Below, one piece after another: positions 42,501-50,599 of a stretch of 64,000 bases of DNA (position 1 is its first letter; each line of letters begins with the position of its first letter). A program made the position numbers and the translations under genes. Under the pieces are notes generated by a model, which did no database searches, was not told where the DNA came from, and was given only the letters and a program-made list of their open reading frames with translations. Origin of the DNA: Bacteroides pyogenes_A (lineage in GTDB: Bacteria > Bacteroidota > Bacteroidia > Bacteroidales > Bacteroidaceae). Where the stretch lies: the NCBI RefSeq assembly GCF_048595595.1, contig NZ_CP184347.1; one strand, written 5' to 3'.

Positions 42501-42964
42501 GGATGTACTTCAACTATGTACGTCCTCAGGAAAATGGACACCGCACAGATACGCGTTGGCTGACTTTAAGCCAGGCAAAGGGCGGAGGGCTTGCCGTTGT
42601 AGCCGACAGTATCATCGGCTTTAACGCCCTGCGCAATTCCATTGAAGATTTTGATTCGGAGGAGGCTCTTCCACATCCTTACCAATGGAACAACTTCACC
42701 CCCTCAGAAATAGCCAACCGCAACGAAGAAGCTGCACGCAACGTGATGAGAAGAATGCATCACACCAACGACATCATACCGAGAGACTTCGTAGAAGTAT
42801 GTGTCGACATGAAGCAACAAGGCGTAGGCGGATACGACAGTTGGGGATCACGTCCGGAACCGATGTATCAGATTCCCGCCAACCGCGAATACAACTGGGG
42901 ATTCACGTTAATGCCCGTACGCTCTTCAGCACAGGCAAACGAAGCAATTAAATATAATTACTAA
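39578..42964 (+). CDS. GH2 beta-galactosidase (LacZ type), exported
   Basis: 1128 residues with a signal peptide (cleavage near YAQA). The GH2 order is present: sugar-binding domain, immunoglobulin-like domain, TIM barrel with KLKGVNVHEHNPETG, acid/base Glu500 (SLGNEAGNG) and nucleophile Glu566 (PSEYAHAMGNS), then the Bgal small-chain domain (YFGRGPEENYIDRNHG). The length and RFPWEE-like features fit LacZ rather than other GH2 groups. It releases terminal beta-galactose and lies between YitT and a sugar-kinase-like gene. Confidence 0.92.
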   Translation: MRKNIYHAIFGILLFESLTLLPHAAYAQASKTQTPYWKDVQVVAVNKEYPRTAFMTYDNRTDALSGRYEKSNYYKLLNGTWKFYHADSYKDLPAGITEANTSTANWNDIKVPGNWEVQGYGTAIYTNHGYEFRPRNPQPPALPEANPVGVYHRDIEIPSDWMDRDIYLHLSGAKSGVYVYINGKEAGYSEDSKNPAEFLINKYVTAGKNVLTLKIFRWSTGSYLECQDFWRISGIERDVYIYSQPKASIKDFRVKSTLDDSYQTGVFSLDIDLRNRRTDASNLTVIYELLNAQGKAVSTEEKAMNVPAGEVRTVSFGKEIPEVLTWTSEHPNLYKLMMTIKENGRVSEIVPFNVGFRRIEIKPIEQKAVNGKPYVCLFINGQPLKLKGVNVHEHNPETGHYVPEELMRRDFELMKQHNLNTVRLCHYPQDRRFYELCDEYGLYVYDEANIESHGMYYDLRKGGTLGNNPEWLKAHMDRTINMFERNKNYPSVTFWSLGNEAGNGYNFYQTYIWVKEADKNLMNRPVNYERAQWEWNSDMYVPQYPGAAWLESIGRNGSDRPIVPSEYAHAMGNSTGNIWGQWQAIYKYPNLQGGYIWDWVDQGILQKDKNGREYWAYGGDFGVNAPSDGNFLCNGIVNPDRTPHPAMAEVKYVHQNVAFEAIDAGKGVFRITNRFYFTNLNKYRIHYNISANGKTVRNGKTTLNIAPQASQEFTVPVSNMKAKAGTEYFVNFSVATVEPEPLIPAGFEIAYDQFRLPINAAKTAYKTGGPMLKTNVDGDNFVVSSSKVNFTFNKKSGLVTSYRVDGTEYFKDGFGIQPNFWRGPTDNDYGNGTPKRLQVWKQSSKNFRVTDVQMSTEDKAVLLKATYLLTAGNLYNITYKIYPNGVVNVKVQFTSTDMLAAETAVSEATRTATFTPGNEEARKATSKLEVPRIGVRFRLPASMNQVEYFGRGPEENYIDRNHGTLVGIYKTTADRMYFNYVRPQENGHRTDTRWLTLSQAKGGGLAVVADSIIGFNALRNSIEDFDSEEALPHPYQWNNFTPSEIANRNEEAARNVMRRMHHTNDIIPRDFVEVCVDMKQQGVGGYDSWGSRPEPMYQIPANREYNWGFTLMPVRSSAQANEAIKYNY

Positions 42965-42992
42965 CCACTTTTAAAATATAAAGAAAACTTTC

Positions 42993-44081
42993 ATGAAAGA
43001 TTTATCAAACATTGTAGCTAAGTTCAACATTAAGGGTACGGTAGATAAGATCCAACCTTTAGGCTCCGGGCTTATCAACGATACGTACAAAGTACAGACT
43101 TGCGAAAAAGACGCACCCGACTATGTATTGCAACGCATCAATCATGCTATCTTCCAAAATGTAGAAATGCTCCAATCCAATATCTCGGCTGTAACCCGCC
43201 ATATCAGGAAGAAACTGACGGAAGCAGGCGAACAGGATATCGACCGCAAAGTGCTTACCTTCCTTGAGACAGCGGAAGGGAAAACGTATTGGTTCGACGG
43301 AGAAAGCTATTGGCGTGTAATGGTATTCATTCCTCGTGCAAAAACATACGAAGCGGTGACTCCGGAATATTCGCGATATGCGGGAGAAGCTTTCGGGCAT
43401 TTTCAGGCAATGCTGGCAGATATCCCCGAAACGCTGGGTGAAACCATTCCCGATTTCCACAACATGGAGTTCCGCCTGAAGCAATTGCGCGACGCAGTGG
43501 CTTCGAACGCCGCAGGAAGAGTGGCAGAAGTTCAATACTACCTGGACGAAATAGAGAAAAGGGCGGATGAAATGTGCAAAGCCGAGCGCTTGCACCGGGA
43601 AGGCAAACTGCCTAAACGTGTTTGCCATTGCGACACGAAAGTGAACAACATGATGTTCGACGAAGACGGCAAGGTGCTTTGCGTCATCGATCTGGATACG
43701 GTAATGCCGAGCTTCATCTTTTCCGACTACGGAGACTTCCTTCGTACGGGGGCCAACACCGGAGATGAGGACGATAAAGACCTGAACCGCGTGAACTTCA
43801 ACATGGAGATTTTCAAGGCTTTCACCGAAGGATATCTGAAAGGAGCCCAATCGTTTCTGACTCCCATTGAGATTGAAAATCTTCCTTACGCTGCCGCATT
43901 GTTCCCATACATGCAATGTGTACGGTTCCTTGCCGATTATATCAACGGTGACACTTATTACAAGATCAAGTACCCCGACCACAATCTGGTTCGTACCAAA
44001 GCTCAGTTCAAACTACTGCAAAGCGTAGAAGAGCATACTCCGGAAATGGTGGCATTCATACAAGAATGCCTGAAGAAATAA
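42993..44081 (+). CDS. Phosphotransferase (APH/ChoK fold), possible N-acetylhexosamine 1-kinase
   Basis: 362 residues of the aminoglycoside-phosphotransferase fold. N-terminal lobe: LGSGLINDTYKV. Catalytic loop: HCDTKVNNMMFD (Asp and Asn), then metal-binding VIDLDT. Homologues in Bacteroides and Bifidobacterium include NahK-like kinases that phosphorylate GalNAc/GlcNAc at C1. The neighbourhood (GH109-type enzyme, beta-galactosidase, 28 bp after the latter) makes a hexosamine kinase plausible, but substrate is inference. Confidence 0.75.
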   Translation: MKDLSNIVAKFNIKGTVDKIQPLGSGLINDTYKVQTCEKDAPDYVLQRINHAIFQNVEMLQSNISAVTRHIRKKLTEAGEQDIDRKVLTFLETAEGKTYWFDGESYWRVMVFIPRAKTYEAVTPEYSRYAGEAFGHFQAMLADIPETLGETIPDFHNMEFRLKQLRDAVASNAAGRVAEVQYYLDEIEKRADEMCKAERLHREGKLPKRVCHCDTKVNNMMFDEDGKVLCVIDLDTVMPSFIFSDYGDFLRTGANTGDEDDKDLNRVNFNMEIFKAFTEGYLKGAQSFLTPIEIENLPYAAALFPYMQCVRFLADYINGDTYYKIKYPDHNLVRTKAQFKLLQSVEEHTPEMVAFIQECLKK

Positions 44082-44088
44082 GAGCCGG

Positions 44089-44751
44089 TCAGAGAAGGAC
44101 GGTTTTCTTTTGGAAAGAGCCGTCTTTCCATTCATACACTATAGGGCGGCGGAGAAACGGTTTCAGTTTCTCCGCCGTTTCTTTTACCATATAGTCAAAT
44201 ACGGGTTGCACCGTAAGCTCCGTATTCTCCTTATTCAACAGCACCTTCATCAACGGGATATCGGCAGAACGGCGCGAAGTCTCGAAAAGTTGGCTTTGGA
44301 GAGAATCGGGACGATTGAAAAAATCGTCCATCGCCGGAAGAACAATAAACGATGAAGCCGGAAGAGACTTCCAGTCGGACGTATAGAAACGGACGGTACT
44401 ATCGCAAGCAGGCGCGCAGGCAGTGGATACGGTGCAAATCACACGAACGGAATCGTTTACGGGCAACACCTTCATTTGCCAGGAAGTTTGTGCGGACAAC
44501 TGCATGCAAATGTAGTCTTTCCCCAGTTCGGTCATTTCCGACTTTCCTCCGAAGCGATTGTCTACCTCCGCTTTCATTTTACTTTCCAGAAAGTCGATGC
44601 AGTCTGCCCGGTTTACCGAAGTAAGTAAAGGCAGCAGCGAATCGGGCATATTTACAAACAGCGTTTTGGCCTCTTGCGCACGAAGAGGGGTTAAAAAGAA
44701 GAAACCTAACGCCACACTCAGTATAAAAGATAAAGACAATTTTCTTTCCAT
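44089..44751 (-). CDS. DUF3256-family exported protein
   Basis: 220 residues from the ATG at 44751; a longer reading from 44778 puts charged residues before the signal peptide. The signal peptide (LSFILSVALGFFFLTPLRAQ) is followed by LFVNMPDSLLPLLTSVNRADCIDFLESKMKAEVDNRFGG in which the family core is recognisable. A Bacteroidales-only family of unknown function. It converges on the kinase gene with 7 bp between them. Confidence 0.8.
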   Translation of the reverse strand: MERKLSLSFILSVALGFFFLTPLRAQEAKTLFVNMPDSLLPLLTSVNRADCIDFLESKMKAEVDNRFGGKSEMTELGKDYICMQLSAQTSWQMKVLPVNDSVRVICTVSTACAPACDSTVRFYTSDWKSLPASSFIVLPAMDDFFNRPDSLQSQLFETSRRSADIPLMKVLLNKENTELTVQPVFDYMVKETAEKLKPFLRRPIVYEWKDGSFQKKTVLL

Positions 44752-45528
44752 ATTTATTCTTATTTTATCCGCACACAAGACAGAACGTCGCTCTCTTTCC
44801 GCCTTTTTACCGGCACGTATTTTCTTTCGTGCCTGCTGCTCCGGCGGTTGCGTGCGTTATCGCCGATGATTTGCACGTGCAAATATACATGATAACCTTG
44901 AGTTATAAGTATATTCGGCAAAAACATTTTTCTTTTTGGGAGAGAACATGCCGGATTGAAAGGGAAATACAGGTCTTAAACCATATGGGAGTGAGAAAAT
45001 TTTCCCAAAGGAAGCAACAGGAAGCGGGCAGGAATGAAAGTACGTTAAGTAAGAGGAGTGTCTACACAGGAAGAAAGCAGGACTGTAGAGGGGCAGGAAT
45101 GAAAGAGTGTTAAGTAAGAAGACTTCACCGGGCACTTCACTCGGGAGCCGAAAACAGGTAGAAGTGGAAGTGTGTTGAACAAGACGAACAATCGCTAAGG
45201 TCTTGGGCAAATAAGTTTACAACGTATAAATAGAAGTTGTGTTAAAGAAGATGCTTAATAAAAGGAAAGGCGAAGAGAAACCACACCGCCGGCAGAAAGG
45301 AGTAGCATTAACATGAATATCAAATGAAAGCCGGAATGAAGAACGCCATATCGCTGATGAAATAAATGAATATTAACATCCAGAACGGGATGAAGGTCAA
45401 GGCGAAAGCAGCTAAAATTGAGCAGATCCCACAGGCGAGCGGCAAGATGGTATTATGGAAAGCAAAGGCGAAGAGCCCCCCTCTGCCGCCAAAAGAGAAC
45501 GGTGCAAGATTACGTTCTCTCCTCCTTT
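44752..45528. other. Gene-poor stretch with short direct repeats
   Basis: 777 bp without a convincing gene. The words GGGCAGGAATGAAAG and GTTAAGTAAGA recur at 45026-45054 and 45091-45119 (65 bp apart), with a third weaker copy near 45165-45185. At its 3' end the minus frame through 45500-45323 is strongly hydrophobic (LACGICSILAAFALTFIPFW) but lacks a usual start codon. Confidence 0.5.
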
Positions 45529-46428
45529 CTATTTGGTTCCCAAGTATAAAAATATCATCCCGATCAGCACCAGAGCCAAGTCGACGGCTTTGCTCTTCAG
45601 ATTTTTCTCGCGGAAAAGCAAAGCTCCGAAGAGGAAGGAGACGATGACGCTTCCGCGGCGAATCATGGAGACAATGGAGATCATCGAATCGTCGTGGCTC
45701 AAGGCGTAGAAATAAGCGAAATCGGCGGCGGAGAGAAAAATCGAGATGAAAACAATCGCCCAACTCCAGCGGAAAGGCGTGGTGGTTCTTCTTCTCGGCC
45801 ACCAAAGCATCAACAGGATGGGACACATGATGAATACCTGATACACGTTGTACCACGATTGCACCAACATGGGGTTGAGTTGTTTCATCAGGTATTTGTC
45901 GTACAATCCGCTCGCGGCTCCCATCACCGCCGCAAGCACGATGAAGAAAATCCATTTGTCGCGCCTGAAGTCAATTCCCTCTTTCTTTCCCGAACGGCTC
46001 AGCAGGAAGAAAGAGGCGACGGCCAAGACGACACCCGTCCATTGATAAAGGTTCAGCCGTTCGCCGAAAAGCAGCATCGCCCCCACCAGCACCATTACCG
46101 GGCGGGTGGCGTTTATCGGGCCGACGATGGTAATGGGCAGATGTTTCATTCCGAAATAACCGCATATCCACGAAGAAAGCACGATGAACGACTTCAGAAG
46201 GATATATTTATGCTCTTCCCACCCGGCTGCGGGAACATGAAATATCGTTCTTTCCAGCACGGAACCCTCACCGGCGGAGAGCAAAATAAAAGGAATAAAG
46301 ATGAAACTTGAGAAAAGCGTGTTGAGGAAAAGTACCGGAAGCACGGCGTTGTCTCGCAGCGAATATTTCTTGAATACGTCATAGAATCCGAGCAGTGTAG
46401 CGGAAAGGAAAGCTAACAGTAACCACAT
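45529..46428 (-). CDS. EamA/DMT-family transporter
   Basis: 299 residues with ten membrane segments in two EamA halves (about 1-138 and 155-297). The conserved turn PITIVGPINATRPVMVLVGA ends the first half and SMISIVSMIRRGSVIVSFLFG the second. Substrate unknown; the family moves amino acids, nucleotides and other small metabolites. It starts 58 bp after truA on the same strand. Confidence 0.88.
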   Translation of the reverse strand: MWLLLAFLSATLLGFYDVFKKYSLRDNAVLPVLFLNTLFSSFIFIPFILLSAGEGSVLERTIFHVPAAGWEEHKYILLKSFIVLSSWICGYFGMKHLPITIVGPINATRPVMVLVGAMLLFGERLNLYQWTGVVLAVASFFLLSRSGKKEGIDFRRDKWIFFIVLAAVMGAASGLYDKYLMKQLNPMLVQSWYNVYQVFIMCPILLMLWWPRRRTTTPFRWSWAIVFISIFLSAADFAYFYALSHDDSMISIVSMIRRGSVIVSFLFGALLFREKNLKSKAVDLALVLIGMIFLYLGTK

Positions 46429-46486
46429 AATGCGATATTAAAAATCTTTAGTTGAAGATGAAATCAAACCGACGGCTCTCCCGCCA

Positions 46487-47239
46487 TCAGTCCGCAAAAA
46501 TATCCTGCGGATATGCCACATCGACGAGAAACAAGGCTTGCCCCGGTGCGGAAGTGCCCGCTTTACAACGGTCTTTCTGCTCAATGATGCGGCGGAAACC
46601 GTCGACAGAGAGCTTTCCGCGCCCGACTTCGACCAGAGTACCGACGATGGCGCGCACCATGTTCCGCAGAAAACGGTCGGCACGTATCGTAAACACCCAA
46701 GTGATATCATCTTCCTGCGTCCATTCGGCATGGGTGATCCGGCAGATATTCGTCTTCACATCAGTGTGTAGTTTGCTGAAACTCGTGAAATCGGAATATT
46801 CCAACAACGTGCGCGCAGCCTCGTTCATCCGGTCGTAGTCCAACCGGCTGTGGATCCTCCAACGGTATTGGCGGTTGAAAGGGTATTTGGCTGAAACGAT
46901 ATAATACTTGTAAGTGCGCTCCACGGCATCGAAACGGGCGTGCGCGCGGGGCTTCACCCGTCGGATACGGAAAACGGAAATATCGGGGGGCAACAAACGG
47001 TTCAGCTTATCCGCCACCGCGTCAGGCTCCAAAGATGCGTCGTAATCGAAATGAGCCACCATCAGAGACGCGTGTACTCCCGCGTCGGTACGTCCGGCTC
47101 CCACCACTTCGATGTCTTCCCGCAGGAAGGTGCCCAACGCTTTCATGAGGCATTCCTGCACGCTGATACCGTTGGGTTGAACCTGCCAACCGTGGTAACG
47201 GGTGCCGTCGTAAGCCAAATAGATGAAATATCTTTGCAC
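46487..47239 (-). CDS. truA: tRNA pseudouridine(38-40) synthase
   Basis: 250 residues. The catalytic Asp52 lies in GAGRTDAGVHA; YDGTRYHGWQVQPN, FLRNMVRAIVGTLVEVGRG and the C-terminal GQALFLVDV are family hallmarks. It modifies the tRNA anticodon stem-loop. First gene of a likely operon with the EamA transporter. Confidence 0.95.
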   Translation of the reverse strand: MQRYFIYLAYDGTRYHGWQVQPNGISVQECLMKALGTFLREDIEVVGAGRTDAGVHASLMVAHFDYDASLEPDAVADKLNRLLPPDISVFRIRRVKPRAHARFDAVERTYKYYIVSAKYPFNRQYRWRIHSRLDYDRMNEAARTLLEYSDFTSFSKLHTDVKTNICRITHAEWTQEDDITWVFTIRADRFLRNMVRAIVGTLVEVGRGKLSVDGFRRIIEQKDRCKAGTSAPGQALFLVDVAYPQDIFAD

Positions 47240-47267
47240 GAAATCTTTCTTTTTTAGATTTTGACTG

Positions 47268-47275
47268 CAAAAATA
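47268..47275 (-). promoter_or_regulatory. -7 element of truA
   Basis: The minus strand reads TATTTTTG, 29 bp before the start codon. Confidence 0.5.
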
Positions 47276-47441
47276 ATCATTTTTTCATTCAGAAACTCGA
47301 ATAATCCAATTTTCCGGTTTCGAGCCGGCGCAGAGAACATTCCGTATTCTTTACGGCAAGCAAGCATTTTATACGATGCCGGAAAGCAACGTTTGCCGAA
47401 AAACGTTCGGGTTCTTTTACGCTCCTTACGCAATAAACATT

Positions 47442-47449
47442 ATCTTTGC
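47442..47449 (+). promoter_or_regulatory. -7 element of the DUF5715 gene
   Basis: TATCTTTG. Its expected transcript start near 47456 lies past the ATG at 47446, which favours 47473 as the true start. Confidence 0.6.
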
Positions 47450-47472
47450 AGACAAAACATAAACTTGTGGCA

Positions 47473-48150
47473 ATGAATCACCGCATACCTCGTTACTCAC
47501 TCTTTTTCTTCCTGATTGCCGGGTGCATCGCCTTCGCGGCAAGCTGCAAAAAGAAAGACATGTCGCTGAAACTGAATCATCCGCGCAATATCCGGGGCGT
47601 AATCAGCTACAAGCGTTCGTTCCCGGACATGAACGAAAAGCACCTGAACGTGGCGCAGGCCATCGGCATCCGCCCTTTGGCCGACCGCAAGGAAGCCGCC
47701 CGGATGAAAGGAAAGCTGGTGCATATCACGGGCAACTCATATTACGAAGTGGACTCGCTGACGCACTCCATACCCTATCTCATACCGCGTGCCGGCGCGC
47801 TTCTCGATACCATCGGCGCGCGCTTCATCGACTCTTTAGACGCGAAGGGACTCAATCCGAACCGGATAATCGTGACTTCCGTACTGCGCACCAAAGAGGA
47901 TGTAAAGCGCCTGCGCCGCCGGAATGTGAATTCATCGGAAAATTCGGCACACTGTTACGGTGCGACTTTCGATGTCAGTTGGAAGCGGTTCAAGAAAATA
48001 GAAGATGAAGACGGTCGCCCCACACAGGATGTCAGCCCCGATACGCTGAAGCTCGTCCTTTCGGAAGTGCTGCGAGATTTGCGGCAGGCAGGCAAATGCT
48101 ACATAAAATACGAATTGAAGCAAGGGTGCTTCCACATCACGGCCCGGTAA
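47473..48150 (+). CDS. DUF5715-family lipoprotein with M15/LAS peptidase-like motifs
   Basis: 225 residues from the ATG at 47473 (an in-frame ATG at 47446 overlaps the -7 element). There is a signal segment with lipobox-like AASC. SENSAHCYGATFD fits the SxHxxGxxxD zinc motif of LAS/M15 enzymes and CFHIT near the C-terminus could supply the third ligand. It may therefore be a D,D- or L,D-peptidase acting on cell wall, although activity of DUF5715 proteins is not something I know to be proven. Confidence 0.75.
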   Translation: MNHRIPRYSLFFFLIAGCIAFAASCKKKDMSLKLNHPRNIRGVISYKRSFPDMNEKHLNVAQAIGIRPLADRKEAARMKGKLVHITGNSYYEVDSLTHSIPYLIPRAGALLDTIGARFIDSLDAKGLNPNRIIVTSVLRTKEDVKRLRRRNVNSSENSAHCYGATFDVSWKRFKKIEDEDGRPTQDVSPDTLKLVLSEVLRDLRQAGKCYIKYELKQGCFHITAR

Positions 48151-48192
48151 TTTTACGGCAAGTGTTTTTCACGGAGGCATATCCCGGCGAAT

Positions 48193-48320
48193 GGAACAGA
48201 GGCTCTGCTCAGGCGGAACAGAAGCTCTGCCGGAATGAAACAGAGGCTCTACCGGAACGAAACAGAGGCTCTGTTCAGGCGAAACAGAGGCCCTGCCGGA
48301 ATCAAACAGAAGCTCGCTAA
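48193..48320. repeat. Minisatellite of five 22-bp units plus a partial sixth
   Basis: Units at 48193, 48215, 48237, 48259 and 48281, each with the core AACAGAGGCTCTG, and a truncated copy from 48303. Units 1 and 4 end TCAGGC; units 2, 3 and 5 end CCGGAAY. It fills much of the 48151-48494 gap between the DUF5715 and phoH genes. Copies are adjacent with no spacers. Confidence 0.85.
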
Positions 48321-48460
48321 GAAGAAACCCTAAGCTCCTCCCCGGCAAAGCACTGCCGCAAAGCAGCGGAAACGCACCGCACGTCATACACAAACACTAT
48401 TTTGGAAACGCAATCTGCAAAATTCCGTCTCCAAAGTCTAAGAATACGAAAACGATTCAC

Positions 48461-48468
48461 TAAATTTG
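48461..48468 (+). promoter_or_regulatory. -7 element of phoH
   Basis: TAAATTTG, 27 bp before the ATG at 48495; no clear -33 partner. Confidence 0.5.
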
Positions 48469-48494
48469 CAGAAACTTTTCTTTAATACAACTCA

Positions 48495-49640
48495 ATGATA
48501 GAAAAACTGATAGTCCTTGAAGATATCGACCCCGTTATCTTCTATGGAGTGAACAACACCAACATACAATTGATAAAGGCTTTATACCCGAAGCTGCGCA
48601 TCGTTGCACGCGGAAATGTAATCAAAGTGCTGGGCGATGAGGAAGAAATGTGCGCCTTCGAAGAAAATATCACCAAGCTGGAAAAGTACTGTGCCGAATA
48701 CAACTCGCTGAAAGAGGAGGTAATCATCGACATCATCAAGGGAAATACGCCGCAGGCGGAGCAAAGCGGAAACGTCATCGTGTTCAGCGTCACAGGCAAA
48801 CCCATCATTCCCCGAAGCGAGAACCAGATGAAACTGGTGGAAGGATTCGCCAAGAACGACTTGCTGTTCGCCATCGGTCCCGCCGGTTCGGGAAAGACAT
48901 ATACCGCAATCGCTCTCGCGGTACGCGCACTGAAGAACAAAGAAATCAAGAAGATTATCCTCTCACGCCCCGCCGTCGAAGCCGGAGAAAAACTCGGTTT
49001 CCTTCCCGGCGACATGAAAGAAAAGATAGACCCGTACCTGCAACCGCTTTACGACGCGCTGCAAGACATGATTCCCGCCGCCAAGCTGAAAGAATATATG
49101 GAACTCAACATTATCCAGATAGCTCCGCTGGCTTTTATGAGAGGACGCACGCTGAACGATGCTGTAGTCATTCTGGACGAAGCGCAGAACACCACTACGC
49201 AACAAATCAAGATGTTTCTCACCCGCATGGGAATGAATACGAAGATGATCATAACGGGAGACATGACGCAAATCGACCTCCCCACCTCTCAAACGTCGGG
49301 TCTGATACAGGCGCTGCGCATCCTGAAAGGAGTGAAAGGCATCGGATTCGTGGAACTGGGGAAAAAAGACATCGTGCGCCACAAGCTTGTGGAACGCATC
49401 GTAGACGCTTACGAGAAATTCGACAAAGAGGTGAAAGCGACGAAAGAGGCAGCGAAGAGCACGGCACAAAGCGATGCGGAGCCACGCAAAGCGGACGGGA
49501 AAGAGAAACGGAACGAAACGGAGCGGAAGGATGTTTCCGAAGGCGGTGGCAAACGCGAAAAACCGCAGCAGGAGAATCCGGCGCCGGAAGTTGCAAAGAG
49601 CCGAAACAACAAATCAGAAAAACCGTCTAACAATAAATAA
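48495..49640 (+). CDS. PhoH-like ATPase
   Basis: 381 residues: an N-terminal KH-like segment (about 1-80), then the PhoH ATPase with Walker A GPAGSGKT, SRPAVEAGEKLGFLPGD and Walker B VVILDEAQNTT. The last 75 residues form a highly charged Lys/Glu/Arg tail of low complexity (EAAKSTAQSDAEPRKADGK). PhoH-type proteins are linked to RNA turnover or ribosome processing; the precise reaction is unsettled. It stands 2 bp before purC. Confidence 0.9.
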   Translation: MIEKLIVLEDIDPVIFYGVNNTNIQLIKALYPKLRIVARGNVIKVLGDEEEMCAFEENITKLEKYCAEYNSLKEEVIIDIIKGNTPQAEQSGNVIVFSVTGKPIIPRSENQMKLVEGFAKNDLLFAIGPAGSGKTYTAIALAVRALKNKEIKKIILSRPAVEAGEKLGFLPGDMKEKIDPYLQPLYDALQDMIPAAKLKEYMELNIIQIAPLAFMRGRTLNDAVVILDEAQNTTTQQIKMFLTRMGMNTKMIITGDMTQIDLPTSQTSGLIQALRILKGVKGIGFVELGKKDIVRHKLVERIVDAYEKFDKEVKATKEAAKSTAQSDAEPRKADGKEKRNETERKDVSEGGGKREKPQQENPAPEVAKSRNNKSEKPSNNK

Positions 49641-49642
49641 AG

Positions 49643-50584
49643 ATGAAAGCATTAACAAAAACAGATTTCAACTTTCCGGGACAGAAAAGCGTATATCACG
49701 GAAAAGTGCGCGATGTGTACAACATCAACGGTGAGAAACTCGTCATGGTGGCAACCGACCGTATTTCGGCGTTCGACGTGGTGCTGCCCGAAGGCATTCC
49801 ATACAAAGGACAGATGCTGAATCAGATTGCGGCGAAGTTTCTCGACGCCACGACAGACATCTGCCCGAACTGGAAGCTGGCTACTCCCGACCCGATGGTG
49901 ACGGTCGGCGTTTTGTGCGAAGGGTTCCCGGTAGAAATGATCGTGCGCGGATACCTGTGCGGAAGCGCGTGGAGAGCGTATAAGAACGGGGCGCGCGAAA
50001 TTTGCGGCGTTAAGTTGCCCGAAGGCATGCGCGAGAACCAGAAGTTCCCCGAACCTATCGTTACACCCACCACCAAAGCCGAAATGGGACTGCACGATGA
50101 AGACATCTCGAAAGAGGAAATCCTCAGACAAGGCTTGGCTACTCCCGAAGAGTACGCCACTTTAGAGAAATACACGCTGGCGCTTTTCAAACGCGGAACG
50201 GAGATTGCCGCCGGGCGGGGACTGATTCTCGTAGATACGAAATATGAATTCGGCAAGCACAACGGAACCATCTACCTGATGGATGAGATTCATACTCCCG
50301 ACTCCAGCCGCTATTTTTATGCCGACGGCTACCGCGAACGCTTCGAAAAAGGCGAACCGCAGAAGCAGCTTTCGAAGGAGTTTGTCCGCGAATGGCTGAT
50401 GGAAAACGGATTCCAGGGGAAAGAAGGGCAGCAGGTTCCCGAAATGACTCCGGCCATTGTGCAAAGCATCAGCGAACGATACATCGAGCTGTTCGAAAAC
50501 ATTACCGGCGAGAAGTTCGTAAAAGAAGACACGGGAAACATCGCCGAACGGATAGAGAAAAACGTTCTGCAATACTTGAAATAA
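49643..50584 (+). CDS. purC: Phosphoribosylaminoimidazole-succinocarboxamide synthase
   Basis: 313 residues, the longer SAICAR synthetase type. Hallmarks: GKVRDVYNINGEKLVMVATDRISAFDVVLPEGIPYKG, VEMIVRGYLCGSAWRAYK, GLILVDTKYEFGK and DEIHTPDSSRY. It joins aspartate to CAIR in purine synthesis using ATP. Second gene of the phoH-purC-menG-aroE run. Confidence 0.95.
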   Translation: MKALTKTDFNFPGQKSVYHGKVRDVYNINGEKLVMVATDRISAFDVVLPEGIPYKGQMLNQIAAKFLDATTDICPNWKLATPDPMVTVGVLCEGFPVEMIVRGYLCGSAWRAYKNGAREICGVKLPEGMRENQKFPEPIVTPTTKAEMGLHDEDISKEEILRQGLATPEEYATLEKYTLALFKRGTEIAAGRGLILVDTKYEFGKHNGTIYLMDEIHTPDSSRYFYADGYRERFEKGEPQKQLSKEFVREWLMENGFQGKEGQQVPEMTPAIVQSISERYIELFENITGEKFVKEDTGNIAERIEKNVLQYLK

Positions 50585-50599
50585 ACGTAAGCGGCAACC

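Noticed and set aside
45320..45955. 212-codon minus frame overlapping the EamA gene
   Set aside because: Most of it is an out-of-frame shadow of the transporter; only the last part is hydrophobic and is discussed as a finding.
48193..48320. CRISPR-like array
   Set aside because: Head-to-tail 22-bp units without spacers; it is a minisatellite.
48650..49630. 327-codon plus-strand frame overlapping phoH
   Set aside because: Arg/His-rich composition of a shifted frame; the phoH frame holds the Walker motifs.
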